Below the pieces are notes generated by a model, which worked only from the letters and a program-made list of their open reading frames with translations, searched no databases and was not told the DNA's origin. A stretch of 64,000 bases of DNA from Stichopus chloronotus (lineage: Eukaryota; Echinodermata; Holothuroidea; Aspidochirotida; Stichopodidae), in the NCBI GenBank assembly GCA_021234535.1, contig CM037843.1, forward strand, positions 7,350,320 to 7,414,319, in the 5' to 3' direction. This document shows positions 11,801-22,779 of the stretch, piece after piece; position 1 is the first letter of the stretch; each line of letters begins with the position of its first letter. A program made the translations under genes and the position numbers.

Positions 11801-14785
11801 TGTTATGGTAAAGAGTGTGTAACCGAAGATTTGCAAGAAGTGATTTAGATCATTGAATACCCTACCACTCTGTTATTTCAGTTGTATTGTCAAATCCCCG
11901 GAATCTCTCACGGTAGTTTGACCATTTGCCATTATGTGACCTTATGAGTACTTCTCAACAGGTTTGACAAAATACCATGAATATTGTGGACCAACTCAAT
12001 GAGCCACTTCAATGTACTGTAAAATGTAATGCAATAGATGCCTCGTCTGATGAACTTGGTTGCAAATATTACAGATATTTTATGCAAAAGATGTACACCA
12101 ATGACTGATAATCAAAATGGGGTTGAAAATGTTTTTGCTAACCTACAGTACTGTATGTGTCTAAACATCTGCAGTACTGTATTAAAATTTAACAGGCCTG
12201 CCATAATTTCATCCCTCAAAGTGACAGACTGATTTTAAATATAAGTCTCTCCATATGCACTGGGTCTAAACTTCTTTAGAACTTGGTCATTGCAAAAATC
12301 TGGATTTGAAGAAATCATTCCCAACTTACGTTGTATATTTCATCTTCATCGTTACAAATCCATAACATTAATATGACATCATCATCTGGTTTATTCAGCT
12401 TCAAGACCATTGGCCAGACCCTCAGCAGTTTTCCAATAACATCAGTTCCATCTTTGATAAACACATCAAAGTCTGAGAAATGTTTGATGAAAATGGAAAT
12501 GGTTGTTTCTCCTAGAACTGCAGAGGCAGATGCTTCATGGTCTCTTTTCCACGTCGGATTTTCCCCTTCAAAGCAAGAAGTGAAATACTGTAAATTGTAA
12601 AACATTGCATCAAACGATGGAACTAACTCATCTGAGATATAAACAGTTTGTAAAAGATTGAATGGTGGGCATATCGCAGGGCATCAGTATGCAAAATTAA
12701 AATGGCAACTAAGGGAAAGGGAACAGGCACAAAGCATACACACATAAAGTGCTGAAATATTAGATACAATGTAAATACAGCAGCTACTATAGAGTTGCTA
12801 ATTAACTTCCTGTACTGGGTGTATGTACTGTAAGTAATACAACCATTAGTCACAGCTTGACCAAGTTGCCCTTCAGCATTGTTGTACAAAAATGTCTTAA
12901 CACACCAACTGATTTGAATTTAACAATGCAGCAAAAGTGGGCGTCACATGTCCATCCAGATTAATATCAGGTTTGACAGAATGCTGGCTCAGCTTATATC
13001 TGAAAAACTGCATCCAGACCTCAAATTAATGTGAATATTGGAGATTAAATAAAAGCTGACATACACAATAGCACTTTTTCTTTTTTATGTTGTCTTAGAC
13101 ATTAAAGACTATTCATCCACACTTTGATCTCTAATGAGATCAAAACTCTTCAAAATGTGTGCTTACAGTTACAGGGAGTTATATACCACCAGTAATATTC
13201 ACACTAGATTGACATTAATGTAAGGAACATACTCTCATCATCAGAACATTAATTTTGCACTTTTCATCCAGTAGCAACAACTTCACATCCTCCTGAACTG
13301 TACATTGACCAATGACCACAAGAGATATCCAACAATTAAAGATATAATACGCCATTCTACAGTAGCTCTAAATTAGGAGTTACGGTAGAGCTATCTACTT
13401 TATTCATTTCTGAAAGGAATTTATAAATGTTTGCAAGAAGTACAGTACTTTAGACCACTGTGAAAAAAAAAAACACAACAAACACAGAGACTTGATTGAA
13501 AATATCTGACTTTTGGATGAGTAACCAATCACAATGCAACATGTCAAAACTTCTTGCATGCTCCTAACACCAACAGTGGATGGTGTTTCAGTTTGTTTAC
13601 ACAATGTGATCTCAAAGAGCACATACAGTAGCAGAGTTTGTAAACCATGCCCTTTTTTTTTCAGAAGTTCTGAGAAGAAGTTGTTCCAGCCAAAGGCCAT
13701 CATTTATGGGCAAACAGATGCTGCAGTCTGGACTGTTACATCTCTTACACTTGATTAAACAAGGGTGTTAAGTCAAGCAAAAGGTGCAAACACAGTGTCT
13801 AAAATCACCTCATGATGTATTGCCATAACATGCAATACATGACAAGTATCTCAATCTGCTCAATGCATCTCAAATGATAAAATAAAAATAAACTAAATTG
13901 CATCCAATCCATAGAAATATGTAAGTGTACAATTGCAAAACAACAGTGATAAGACACTGATTCTAAGTTACTTTAACAAATTAGGAATGTACTGTAAATA
14001 CTCTGTGAAAAGTTTTGAATGTAAGTTCCCATCCATTCCACAGACTTGGGCAGCGAGAAAGCATGACTGCCATGGAGAAGTTATTTTCAAACAATTGGCT
14101 GGGACAGATGCTGTAGATTTCTTTATTGGAAAGTGTTACATACAATATTTGGTCATTTCCTGCAAAGAGGAACGAGGGTGGACAGAACATTACAGTAATC
14201 TATAAGCAGGCAAATGAAGAAGGTATGAATACTACAGTACAGTGATGCCTGAAAATGTTACATGCACTGACAGATGTATTGCACATGTACATGTGGTACT
14301 GCACTGTACATACCTTTACGACATCTTGTGTAGACCTCCACGTAATGGGCACCGTCTGGCTGAATCTGACCGCAGTGAGGAACTACAAGCTCCACAGGGT
14401 GACGGAATTGCAATCCATCTGGTTCACATTGTACGATTGGTGTAATCCTTGGTACTTTGGAAGACTCAACGCATCCCTTTTCACAAGGATCCATTACACC
14501 GAGATGAATCTCAGTTTTCTCTGTCAATGCCCCTGGTGGGATGTGTAGGGTGACGTTGCTTCCACTCATGAAGAGACGGCCTCCAATATGATCAAACAGT
14601 TGTGATGTGTGTTCTCTTGCAGAATTTTGCAATTCTTGGGGTGTAATGATGTCATCGGCTAGGGAGCTAGGCTCACCTGACCCAAAACCGGAATCTTCTC
14701 CGAGGCTACTTAGTCTTGACAATGTTTGATCATATTGCAAGTTGAGTAAGCTCTCCTGACGATGACTACTGTCTGAAAAATCCAT
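2198..14785 (-). CDS. ZU5-UPA-Death domain protein, UNC5CL/PIDD-like (gene span, 5 coding exons)
   Basis: Exons 14793-14314, 12565-12330, 10584-10447, 6964-6806 and 2857-2198 join with matching phases (1, 0, 0, 0), giving 1665 nt from the ATG at 14785 to the TGA at 2198: 554 residues. Order: Ser/Asp-rich N-terminus (1-60), ZU5 (about 66-190), UPA (about 198-335), Death domain (about 371-457), Ser/Thr-rich acidic tail. The start sits in a strong context (GCCATGG). No membrane segment or extracellular Ig/TSP region is seen, so it resembles the cytoplasmic part of UNC5, or UNC5CL/PIDD, rather than a full netrin receptor. Proteins of this class assemble death-domain complexes for NF-kB, JNK or apoptosis signalling. 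Residues 186-188 are HFS, the motif at which PIDD and UNC5CL ZU5 domains self-cleave. A further N-terminal coding exon is possible, because exon 1 opens behind an acceptor. Class is secure; orthology is not. Confidence 0.88.
5515..6165 (-). repeat. Composite nuclear-receptor-site repeat, reverse orientation
   Basis: About four units of 145-150 bp reading GATATCTCAAGAAGGGAAGC then GGAGGTCAAAGGTCATT; a GT tract at 5530 marks the CA-rich right end in reverse. The left terminus is not recognisable. Lies in intron 4 of the ZU5-UPA-Death gene. Confidence 0.8.
6806..6964 (-). CDS. Exon 4: end of UPA domain
   Basis: Acceptor CCTTCCTTCAATTCAG before 6964, donor AAAATG|GTAAGC after 6806; 159 nt, phase 0 at both ends, residues 283-335. 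YEELWYGNRGAATIKL corresponds to the aromatic and Trp-Gly stretch near the end of UPA domains in UNC5 proteins. Confidence 0.85.
7955..9262 (+). repeat. Composite nuclear-receptor-site repeat, best copy with both ends
   Basis: The left end has GCGGTTTCGATGAT at about 7976. Tandem units follow with an exact 145-146 bp period (GGGTTCTTCT at 8464, 8610, 8755, 8900, 9045), then a CA-rich tract (9143-9215), and the right end ATCATCGAAACC at about 9240. Located in intron 3 of the ZU5-UPA-Death gene. Confidence 0.88.
9143..9215 (+). repeat. (CA)n-rich tract
   Basis: CACA/CATA-rich tract at the right side of the composite repeat; equivalent tracts mark the same side of the other copies. Confidence 0.9.
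10447..10584 (-). CDS. Exon 3: UPA domain
   Basis: Acceptor TTCTTTTTTACAG before 10584, donor GGAAAG|GTAAAG after 10447; 138 nt, phase 0 at both ends, residues 237-282. The sequence (GSYMHYVLKRSGISIAVGYE) continues the beta-rich UPA fold. In-frame symmetric exons in the UPA region are unremarkable. Confidence 0.85.
10585..14313. other. Introns 1 and 2 of the ZU5-UPA-Death gene around exon 2
   Basis: Apart from exon 2 (12330-12565), only non-coding DNA: a G(15) run at about 11178 and frequent TACAGTACTGTA-like words. No further exon recognised. Confidence 0.5.
12330..12565 (-). CDS. Exon 2: end of ZU5, HFS motif, start of UPA
   Basis: Acceptor CTTGCTTTGAAG before 12565, donor TACAAC|GTAAGT after 12330; phase 1 in, phase 0 out. 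It encodes residues 158-236. FIKHFSDFDVF (183-193) lies where ZU5 passes into UPA, the position of the autoproteolytic HF|S bond in PIDD, UNC5CL and FIIND proteins. The following hydrophobic and acidic strands (VLKLNKPDDDVILMLWI) fit the start of UPA. Confidence 0.88.
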
Positions 14786-14793
14786 GGCAATGA
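14314..14793 (-). CDS. Exon 1: N-terminal tail and first part of ZU5
   Basis: A pyrimidine-rich acceptor (CTTTGCACTCTTCAG) precedes 14793 and the donor after 14314 is AAAG|GTATGT; the exit phase is 1. The ATG at 14785-14783 opens the 554-residue frame. The exon encodes a short acidic, Ser-rich leader with DSGFGS at residues 31-36, then the ZU5 signature GGRLFMSGSNVTLHIPPGAL (residues 68-87) and ZU5 strands to residue 157. The acceptor means at least one further 5' exon exists, coding or untranslated. Confidence 0.88.
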
Positions 14794-16261
14794 CTGAAGA
14801 GTGCAAAGATTAAAGATGGATGGTTACTACAACTTCAAATATGTACTGTAGCTGGTAGCTCTTCGTTCAAGATTTCTCTTATAAAATAACGGAACAATGA
14901 GTGGTTCTGTTCTTAATATTAAAAAAAAAAAAAATGCATTTTCTGTACAACTGTAGAAAATTTTCTGGGTCAACATCAAATGGATGTACTGCAGTGTTTC
15001 TCAATTTACATGGTAATGTTTTCACTAAGACTTGCTGTGGATGTAAGCTTTTAATCTTTACTTTGTCATTCCATCCCTGAAGATTGTACTAACGACAGGC
15101 CAACTTGTTTTTAGGCACTGTACCGTAATTTTCCACTTCATTTGGGGGAGGGGGGGGGGGCAATAGAGCACTTTGCCAGCACTTTTCTTTTCTTTTCAAA
15201 TTGGGATTAGGTTAAACTCTTGTGTCTTTACTGCATGGAGAAATGCGACAAAGGGAAACCGCATTTGCATATAGCATACACTTGGATGGAAGAGCTGGAA
15301 GAGTTACAGTTATTCTAAGGATAGTCTAGGGTTAGCAAAAAATAGTAGTCTAACACTGGCCATCTATTTCTATTTCTGTAACTTTTACTGTTACTTTACG
15401 TGGGCTAGGTGCTGTGCTATGCCTAATCAAGTATCTGTAGACTGCTCTTGATCTTGATGGATGTCAGGACTGTGAACGAGTAGGGCTTAAACGCTACAAA
15501 GATCGCAAGAGGAAAAAAACATGTAGTGAACCGCTACTGATGATTGGTCCTTTCTCCCCAGTCTTTCTGTCCCACACCAAAATTTGCTGTTTGGTATCAT
15601 TCTGTATGCATTACTGTTTATAGCAAAGGTCCCATATACAGTATTCTTCCTGTGCTTTGATTCATTGATGGCAGCATGGAGTTTAGGAAATGTAAATTTA
15701 CGAAATTTGGGAAGTCCATGCAAGATTTCACTCTTTTTTTTTTTCACAGAAAATCAGTGGGTCTAGGGGAGGCTAGGCCTAGATTCCCTCCTTAAGTGGA
15801 AATCGATGACATCCCTACTGCTTAGGTTCCACAGAGTTTACTTCCCCTGACATTTATTGTTTCAGATAGGTAATGAGATAATACTTTGTACTGTATGTAC
15901 AGCGCCTCTCAACAGGTAATTGCAATACATTGCTAAACAAAACATTTGCAATTAAACGCTTAGTGATTTTGCTACACATTGAACACAGTCCTAATGGATC
16001 ATGTCCATATAAATTCTGGTGCAGCAATAGTCATTTATGACAAATTGTGCAGCAAGAGAGCAAACATTTCACATGCAACTACATGTACAGTTACAGTAAT
16101 ATCAGTAATGCAAGGAGGATCCCAAATAGAGCTGGCAAACTTTAGATATGGTCCAACTAGAGACTTCCATGAATTTCTTTGACTGATGGAGTGAAATTCC
16201 ATATTCCTTTTCAACAAGGTGGAAGCTATTCACCCAATAATAGGGCTAATAGTGATGGCAG

Positions 16262-16907
16262 TATTGCTTACAGTATTTACCCGATCATCGGTTAAATAAG
16301 AGTTGAAGTTATGCTTCTGTACCCAAACGTCGCTTATTGCTTACTTACCCGATCGTTGGTTAAATAAGCGTCGGTAGCATAAGCAGTTTTGTGGTGGTTA
16401 TTTACCTGATTGTCAGTTGGGTTAATCGCATTTCTGCAGTGCCTAATTACCCAATCTTCAGATGGTTAAATAAGAGTCTCTGCAGTGCTTAATCACCCGA
16501 TTGTCAGTCAGTTAAAAAAGCATTTCTGCTGTGGTTATATACCCAATCGTCAGTTAAATAAGCATTGACGCTATGTTAATTTACCCCATCGTCGTCTAAA
16601 TAAGCGTTTTTGGGTGCTTACCTGACCATCAGTCAGATATAAAAGCTTGTGCTTATTTCATGAATCGTCCGTTAAATATGCATTTCAATAGTGCTTACTG
16701 TATTTACCCAAATATAGGTCAGATGAACAAGAGTTTTAGCAGTGCTTATTTAAGCGATTGTCGGTCAAATAAGCGTTGACGTTACGCTTATTTAGTCGAT
16801 TGTCGGTGGGTTAAGTAAGCTTTGGATTTGTGCTTATTTACCCAATTGTCATTTAGATAGATCAGTGTTGGCTCATTTAACAGATAGTCCCGATTGTTAA
16901 ATAAGGA
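16262..16907. repeat. Decayed hairpin minisatellite, about 14 units of 40-55 bp
   Basis: Consensus around CTTATTTACCCGATCGTC, then GGTTAAATAAG and a spacer such as CGTTTCTGCAGTG. The two ends of each unit are complementary (CTTATTTA/TAAATAAG), so every unit can form a stem with an 8-10 nt loop. Units are diverged, but paired ends are often kept. Confidence 0.8.
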
Positions 16908-18766
16908 TTGCCATGGGCATTGGTCTGGGGTCACATGTTCCTCCTGTCTTTTAAGAGGAGAAGAGGCTTAAAGTCCCTTCCCTATTCACTTTGTAAGTGT
17001 CACGACAAATTTCCTCAGAAACTTGTGTTTTAAATTCATGCAAATTTAGCTGAAAGGCAAGGCTGGGAAGTGCCAGTTCTTGCAATCTTAAGAGGTACTT
17101 TTGTCAATTTTTTTTTTCTCGATATGCTATGCGCAAACTAATAAACCAAATAAACTAATAAACCAAACATTTTCTACTCCCCACACCGATCGATGGTGGC
17201 AGCGATGGTGATACCAATTGCTGATAGTACAGTGCATGACAGCAGAGTCATCCATAATGTAGTAATAGCAGATTGGTCTCATTTATGAGTCATCTGCATG
17301 ATAAAACATTTGGATGTGTTAAATTTCATCTTCCACTGGGACCAATTTCACAAAATGAGCACAGCCGCCACAGTGTCATGAAGATTTGCTTGGAGGATAA
17401 AGCATTTTACTGTCCACAAACAGAGAAGTAGATCTGAAGATACTAAGTACCATACACATTCAGTAAAGCATTAATACACACCAAGAACAAACTAAAAGGG
17501 CCAAGGACAATGTGCTAGGAGAAATAACAGTAACTTGGGGGGCCAAAGACCTAACATCAGAACTTGAAGAATAGTACTTCTTCATCAACTTAGACCCCCC
17601 CCCTGGCATCTGTCAGTAAATGAGCTACTGATCCATTTGTTCATTTTGGCCTTCATCTAATTCCTATGTTTGTCAAGGTTAATAGCAACAGTGTGAAACA
17701 ATATTGAACACTTTACTGAAATCCATGATAAACATCTAAAATTTGAACAAGATCGTAAATGCCTTCTACAAAGTCTACCACATCTGAACCACTCATGCTG
17801 TCTGTCGTTTAGTATGGTAATAAACTGAAATGAATAACAAACAAATAACTATATGTTTACGCTAAAAAAAAGACAAATAACAATATATCCACATATTGTG
17901 TGATCGCTGCAACAACCATTGAACACAGTAACAGGACACACAGTAGCCTACACACAAGAGGTGATCTTGCATCTGGGCGAACTCTTTAGACAGCAGGGAC
18001 TTTGATGTGGTGGACTTTGTTGTAGAACTTGTAGGGCATGGTGGCGATGACTGGCTTTGTACAGTAAGAGGTGCACTGTTCCATTCTGGCAGTCCATGTA
18101 CAGTGTAGTTTATGTTTTATTTACCTGTCAATCAGCTGGCTGGCATGACTCTGTATCTTATGTGCATTGCAAACAGAATGTACACTACGCAGTGACGAAG
18201 TTTAGTGGTAGTCCTGGCATCCAAGATGCACAAATTCTACACAGGACGAACAAATTTTGCTATGGTTAGTGCTCAAATCAAGTTCAGATTTGACTTGCAG
18301 TATCTGAAACATCATGAGATGAAATGTGGTGATGAAATGCTAACAGCTCAATGCAAGTGTATTTCTCGTACACCAATCTGGAAATATGTACAAGTCATGA
18401 CACGATTTTTGATACGACAACTAAATTTAAAAAAGAACAACCTCATTTTGCATGTTAGTTGTCCTATGGACTACCAGATGAAAGTGCTTAACTTCAACAC
18501 TGCTACGTGTATGGCACCTAAGCAGGTACTGTAGAGTGCCGCAATACGCTAAGTCAATGGTTATTCACTGTGTTTGCACACAAATGTATGGTTATGCATC
18601 AGTTACTCATTCCTACATATGGGGAATTTACAGTATCACAGTGAGCCATGATGTTGCTTGTAATAATACATGTGCTCAACCTGCTTGCAGACAATACTAG
18701 TCAGTCACAGATACAGGGCAGTATTTAGATTTTTTAGATTAGGTTTTAGATTTTTAAGTAAAAAGA

Positions 18767-18976
18767 TTAGGGATCAATCCCCTTTTCAGAAGTAGCAGAC
18801 AAATCTGCACCACCAAACTTCGGGGGATAATGTGCTACTGCACCAGTAGGAACTGACGTATGGAAGAATTTCTGTAAGATTGGTGCAATTGCAACAACGT
18901 TGAGCAACTTCTCAGCATTAGCTCTAAGGCTGCTTAGAACTTGGTTATCCGATGTCAGAATGGGGGACATTGTCAT
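18767..18976 (-). CDS. Possible 5' coding exon, CARD-like start (tentative)
   Basis: An open frame of 69 codons starts with ATG ACA ATG and has an in-frame stop just upstream, as an initiator exon would. Residues such as VLSSLRANAEKLL and VAIAPILQKFF have the amphipathic spacing of helices 1-2 of a CARD or related death fold. It lies on the same strand 4 kb upstream of the ZU5-UPA-Death gene, so it could be its N-terminal exon. Against this, no strong donor in the required phase is seen (only weak GT sites after HTSVPT and PKF), and the second half of a CARD was not found. It may be chance. Confidence 0.25.
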   Translation of the reverse strand: MTMSPILTSDNQVLSSLRANAEKLLNVVAIAPILQKFFHTSVPTGAVAHYPPKFGGADLSATSEKGIDP

Positions 18977-21900
18977 CTGTCATCTCAAATGTCTTTCATA
19001 TCCCTTTCATTTAGCCTTTACAATAACAGCCTAGCAACGAACTTGTCTCACACTTGATAACGCCAGAGATCAACTACAAACTGTGCGTACGAAAGTTGCA
19101 ACCCTACATATATACACCAAAAGTAACTACACGATTCCTTTATGAAGTGAAAAACGACACAACCGATGTGTGATCACACTGTGTCAGATAGCTAAATCTT
19201 ACCTACCATACACAGCAAATAGCTCAAAATGGAATTTTTTTCTTTTTCTCAAGGAAAATAGGTGGTCCTGTTCATGAGAAGGTATAGGCTAGGCAGATTC
19301 TCCCACACAAATGTGATGCATGGCACTGTGGAAATACCTATGTTCACAATGAAGCCACCGTTTTGGTCGAGTACCGTACCCGGCTACCCAATGGGTATGA
19401 AAAAAAAGATGACCAGATTCCGAGTTTTTGAAATCGATGAAACACTGCCTCTGAGTATACGAATTCAGAGAGATTATACCATTCAACAGCATTTTGCGCT
19501 TGTTGCTTGCAAAGATGCATAAATAGGCTAGGCCGCATAGAAGTAAGATAGGCCTTGCCTAAGCCTGTTACTGTATTGTTTAACTCTGTGACTGTGAGAC
19601 CTTAGCCAGGTAGGTTCAGGGCTAAAATCATGTCAGAATAAATAGGCACAGACTAGGCCTATTACTTCTATACATGCTAAGCACCCATTTACTGATTTAG
19701 GCATTTATACTAGGCTTGCAATGATTCACTCCCTGCCCTAATGTTACGTTAGACTAACAGTTCCCTAAATGCTTTGCATGCGTGACAACTGACATGTTAT
19801 GAATGTCTACAACAACAGGTTATGAAGACCAACTTTCTGTCATGGCCTACGCCAAATGGCGACTTCCAAAACTTAAGCTAGGCTAGGCCTAGGCTAAAGC
19901 CTGACTTGAAAGCCTAGGACTAACTTAGGCCTTGCCTAGAATGAGGTCAAATGGTAGTCTAGGTTATTGGCTAACTAGCCTAACTAGTACTAGTAACTAG
20001 CCTACATGCAGTGACAGAGGCCTCAGGCCTGACGTTAGGACTCTTACTTAGGCTACTTAGCCTAGTCAAGTTAGCGCAGGGCTGAACATAACTTAGCATA
20101 ATTTTCTCAGTGTTCTGCTAACTTTCAATTTTAGTGTCTGTGAATCACGAAAACCTAAATTACCGTACCTGAAGTATTACTTAGAGTTTCAAGATGGGCT
20201 ATCTGAAACGTGAGGTAGCCCTTGTACAATACGGGCTTGGTCAGTAGGTGTCGTCATTGATGATAATTGATATAAATGAGTTTATGGAGGTAGGTACGGT
20301 ACGGGCGGCCGGGCGGCCGGTTGCCCGACGGAAACTAGAATACGGAATTTTAACGAATGATTGCTATGCACACATGTGCGATGGCGGCGGAGGATTGAAT
20401 ATATGGAATATTCCATTATTTTGCTTGGCTTCATAGCTCACAAGTTTGAATGGGGCAAGGCAAGGTGCAAGAATATTTAACCCTGAATAAAAAACCATAC
20501 CTTGTTTTTCCTTAGTGTAAAACTAAAAGATTTTTTCTCGAAGTACCTCAATCAAACTTCCCGCACTTCACTCATAGATGCAATATTTCAAATTACCTTC
20601 GATATGTTCAAAGACCTTTTTATGTTATGGAACGCGGAAAGGGTGAACCTGCGGCGCTGTCCACCCAGAAGTCGTCGTTGATCCAGAAACCGTCCATTCA
20701 TAAATCGTCGTCCAAATTCAGCCGCTGCCATCTATAAATCCCCGTTCAAATGCAGCAGCCATCCACCCAGAAATCGCCCAGAAATGGGCATCCGTACAGA
20801 AATCTTTCTCGGTCAACATACACAATCAAAGTGTTGGCCGGTACATCGGATGTCTCAAGAAGATGCGAAAGAAATTCATGCTGCAAAAAAGACAGCATTG
20901 GCACAAACGTTAAAGTTTATCTGCAGGATTATTTGCGAGAAGTGCTGAGGGCATGTATGAAACTCAGACTAAATCGCGAGGAGAATCAACGTCGTTTGAA
21001 CGGAAAGACAGTGTATGATAAAGTTACTGCCATTTCGACGAAAATAGAATCACATCTTCGACTTGGTGAAGATATGGAACATTCAGTAATATTTGAATTT
21101 CTTTGAAGAGTCTATGAAACGCTCAGAGCTCCTAAAGAGTACCTCCGTACAAATACGAATCAAACATGGACGGATTAGGAAACCATGTGATTTTGAGGAA
21201 CTTCACAAGGAAATTTAGTACACATTTACTGATAAAGGAAATTTATAGTTCCTGTAGGAAATTAAGAACGACTTATGCCGGCGTGAATGCCCTCAGTAGC
21301 GCCCTCAGTATTTTCGTAAATTGTCGTTTTTGCAGTGTGACTTTTTATTGCGTTTGCTTAAAAAAAAAAAACGTTTCTGGTACCTTTATCTGATTTACTC
21401 TTTTTTGCAGTATTGGAATGTTGTATTTCGTATAGTGTTTTCATCCTTTCCCAATAATCCGAACGCTGTAAATTTTACTCATACTATCCGTTGGATACCA
21501 GCTCACCCTACCAAAACGCGACCATGGCGACTCTATGCATCACACACAAACAAAAGTTTCCCCCTTTTTATTATTGAGATTTTAAGAATTTTCATTTCGG
21601 CAACAGACATAACACGAGTGAAAAAGTATAAATTTGACCAAAAAAAAAAAATGAACAAAGGGTGAAATTCCTATCGACTCGAATGCTACCTATTAAGAAC
21701 AGATGAACAAGGGGTGAATACTATTGAATTCCCTTTTGAAGCTTTGCGGCCGGTCATCAATAAAACAATGGGGTGAATAACTTGATATCAGTTTCACAGC
21801 AAGCCGATGTCTTTCCCGACAGTGATAAAGTCGTAAGAATTAGGTTTTAGAAAATAACCACATACTAAATTTTCTCCAAATCTCCATGGCCAACGACTTT

Positions 21901-22299
21901 ACGCCCCGGGTCATCAAGGAGCAGCTCAATAGTCACCCCAATCCCTTCCTAAATTTCCGGATCTGCCCATGATCAACGACTTTGATAAACCTTATGACAA
22001 TGATGACTCTGGTCGTGGGTGTGGTGTGGGTGTTTCATCAAAAATCGCATACGGAATTTCTAAAACCTCCATGATCTGCGATATTGATAAACATGTAAAT
22101 GGCGAAAACGACTGTGCGTACGGTCGTGGGTGATACAGGGTCGAAACTGGGGGCTCAGGGTCTTGGGGCTAAGGCCCAATGAAGAAAAGGTGGAGCTCAA
22201 GAATAAATGAGAGAGGATGCATAATTCCTTAAGACCCTTATATCGTCTTATACAATCTGATATGTGCTACCATTTTTCATAGACTGATATTTTTCATTA
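18977..22299. other. Upstream region of the ZU5-UPA-Death gene; TAGGCC-rich and a small CpG-rich patch
   Basis: 19850-20060 is rich in TAGGCCTAGGC words. 20290-20340 is locally GC/CpG-rich (GGGCGGCCGGGCGGCCGG) and could mark a promoter, though no TATA box or exon is tied to it. Confidence 0.35.
20750..21106 (+). CDS. Uncharacterised open frame, 118 codons (tentative)
   Basis: The longest plus-strand frame in the 19-22 kb segment. Its second half (VYLQDYLREVLRACMKLRLN) is compatible with an amphipathic helical segment, but no family is recognised and no splice partners are evident. The segment just upstream repeats similar words (STQKS, IHKSS), suggesting decayed coding or repetitive DNA. Confidence 0.2.
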   Translation: MQQPSTQKSPRNGHPYRNLSRSTYTIKVLAGTSDVSRRCERNSCCKKDSIGTNVKVYLQDYLREVLRACMKLRLNREENQRRLNGKTVYDKVTAISTKIESHLRLGEDMEHSVIFEFL

Positions 22300-22640
22300 A
22301 TTGAGAAATTGCAGACACGACATCTCTTTTTCACGGCTGGTTACATGCAACTTAAATAAAACACTCGGAGAGTGCTCTCTCCGGCTAATTTGGGCGGCTT
22401 GCAGAGCTACAATTTTCCTTGTATGCTCCGCGCCAACTGATGGTGGCGTTCCGCTAAGATAGTAGGCCCACTAAGAAACATGGTACTTGAGAAATCGCAG
22501 ACGTGGCATCTCTTTTTCAAATCTGGTTCCATGCAGCTAAAAACACTCAGGGATGGCCGTTTCCAGCCATCTGGGCTAGGGGGGGACCGTTTTTGTTTCT
22601 TCTTGTTTGCTCCAATCGATGATGGCACTCCGGGTAGGTA
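22300..22640. repeat. Two-copy direct repeat of about 180 bp
   Basis: GACATCTCTTTTTCA at about 22318 and GGCATCTCTTTTTCA at about 22505 begin similar stretches with CATGCA, AAACACTC and TGATGGTGGC/TGATGGCAC words in the same order. Confidence 0.55.
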
Positions 22641-22779
22641 CGGTAATATTCAAGCGTGACGTGTCATGTTGGATCCCCCTTTACTAGATCCTCCACCGGG
22701 GTCTAGGAAACCCGTAGTCAACTCTGATATTCCTTGCCAATATTAATAGAAAACAAAAGATAATACACACCAAGTTTAA

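Noticed and set aside
17990..18062. Minus-strand stretch reading KPVIATMPYKFYNKVHHIKV before a stop
   Set aside because: It looks protein-like but is short, lacks a convincing acceptor in phase and could not be tied to any family; kept only as a note.
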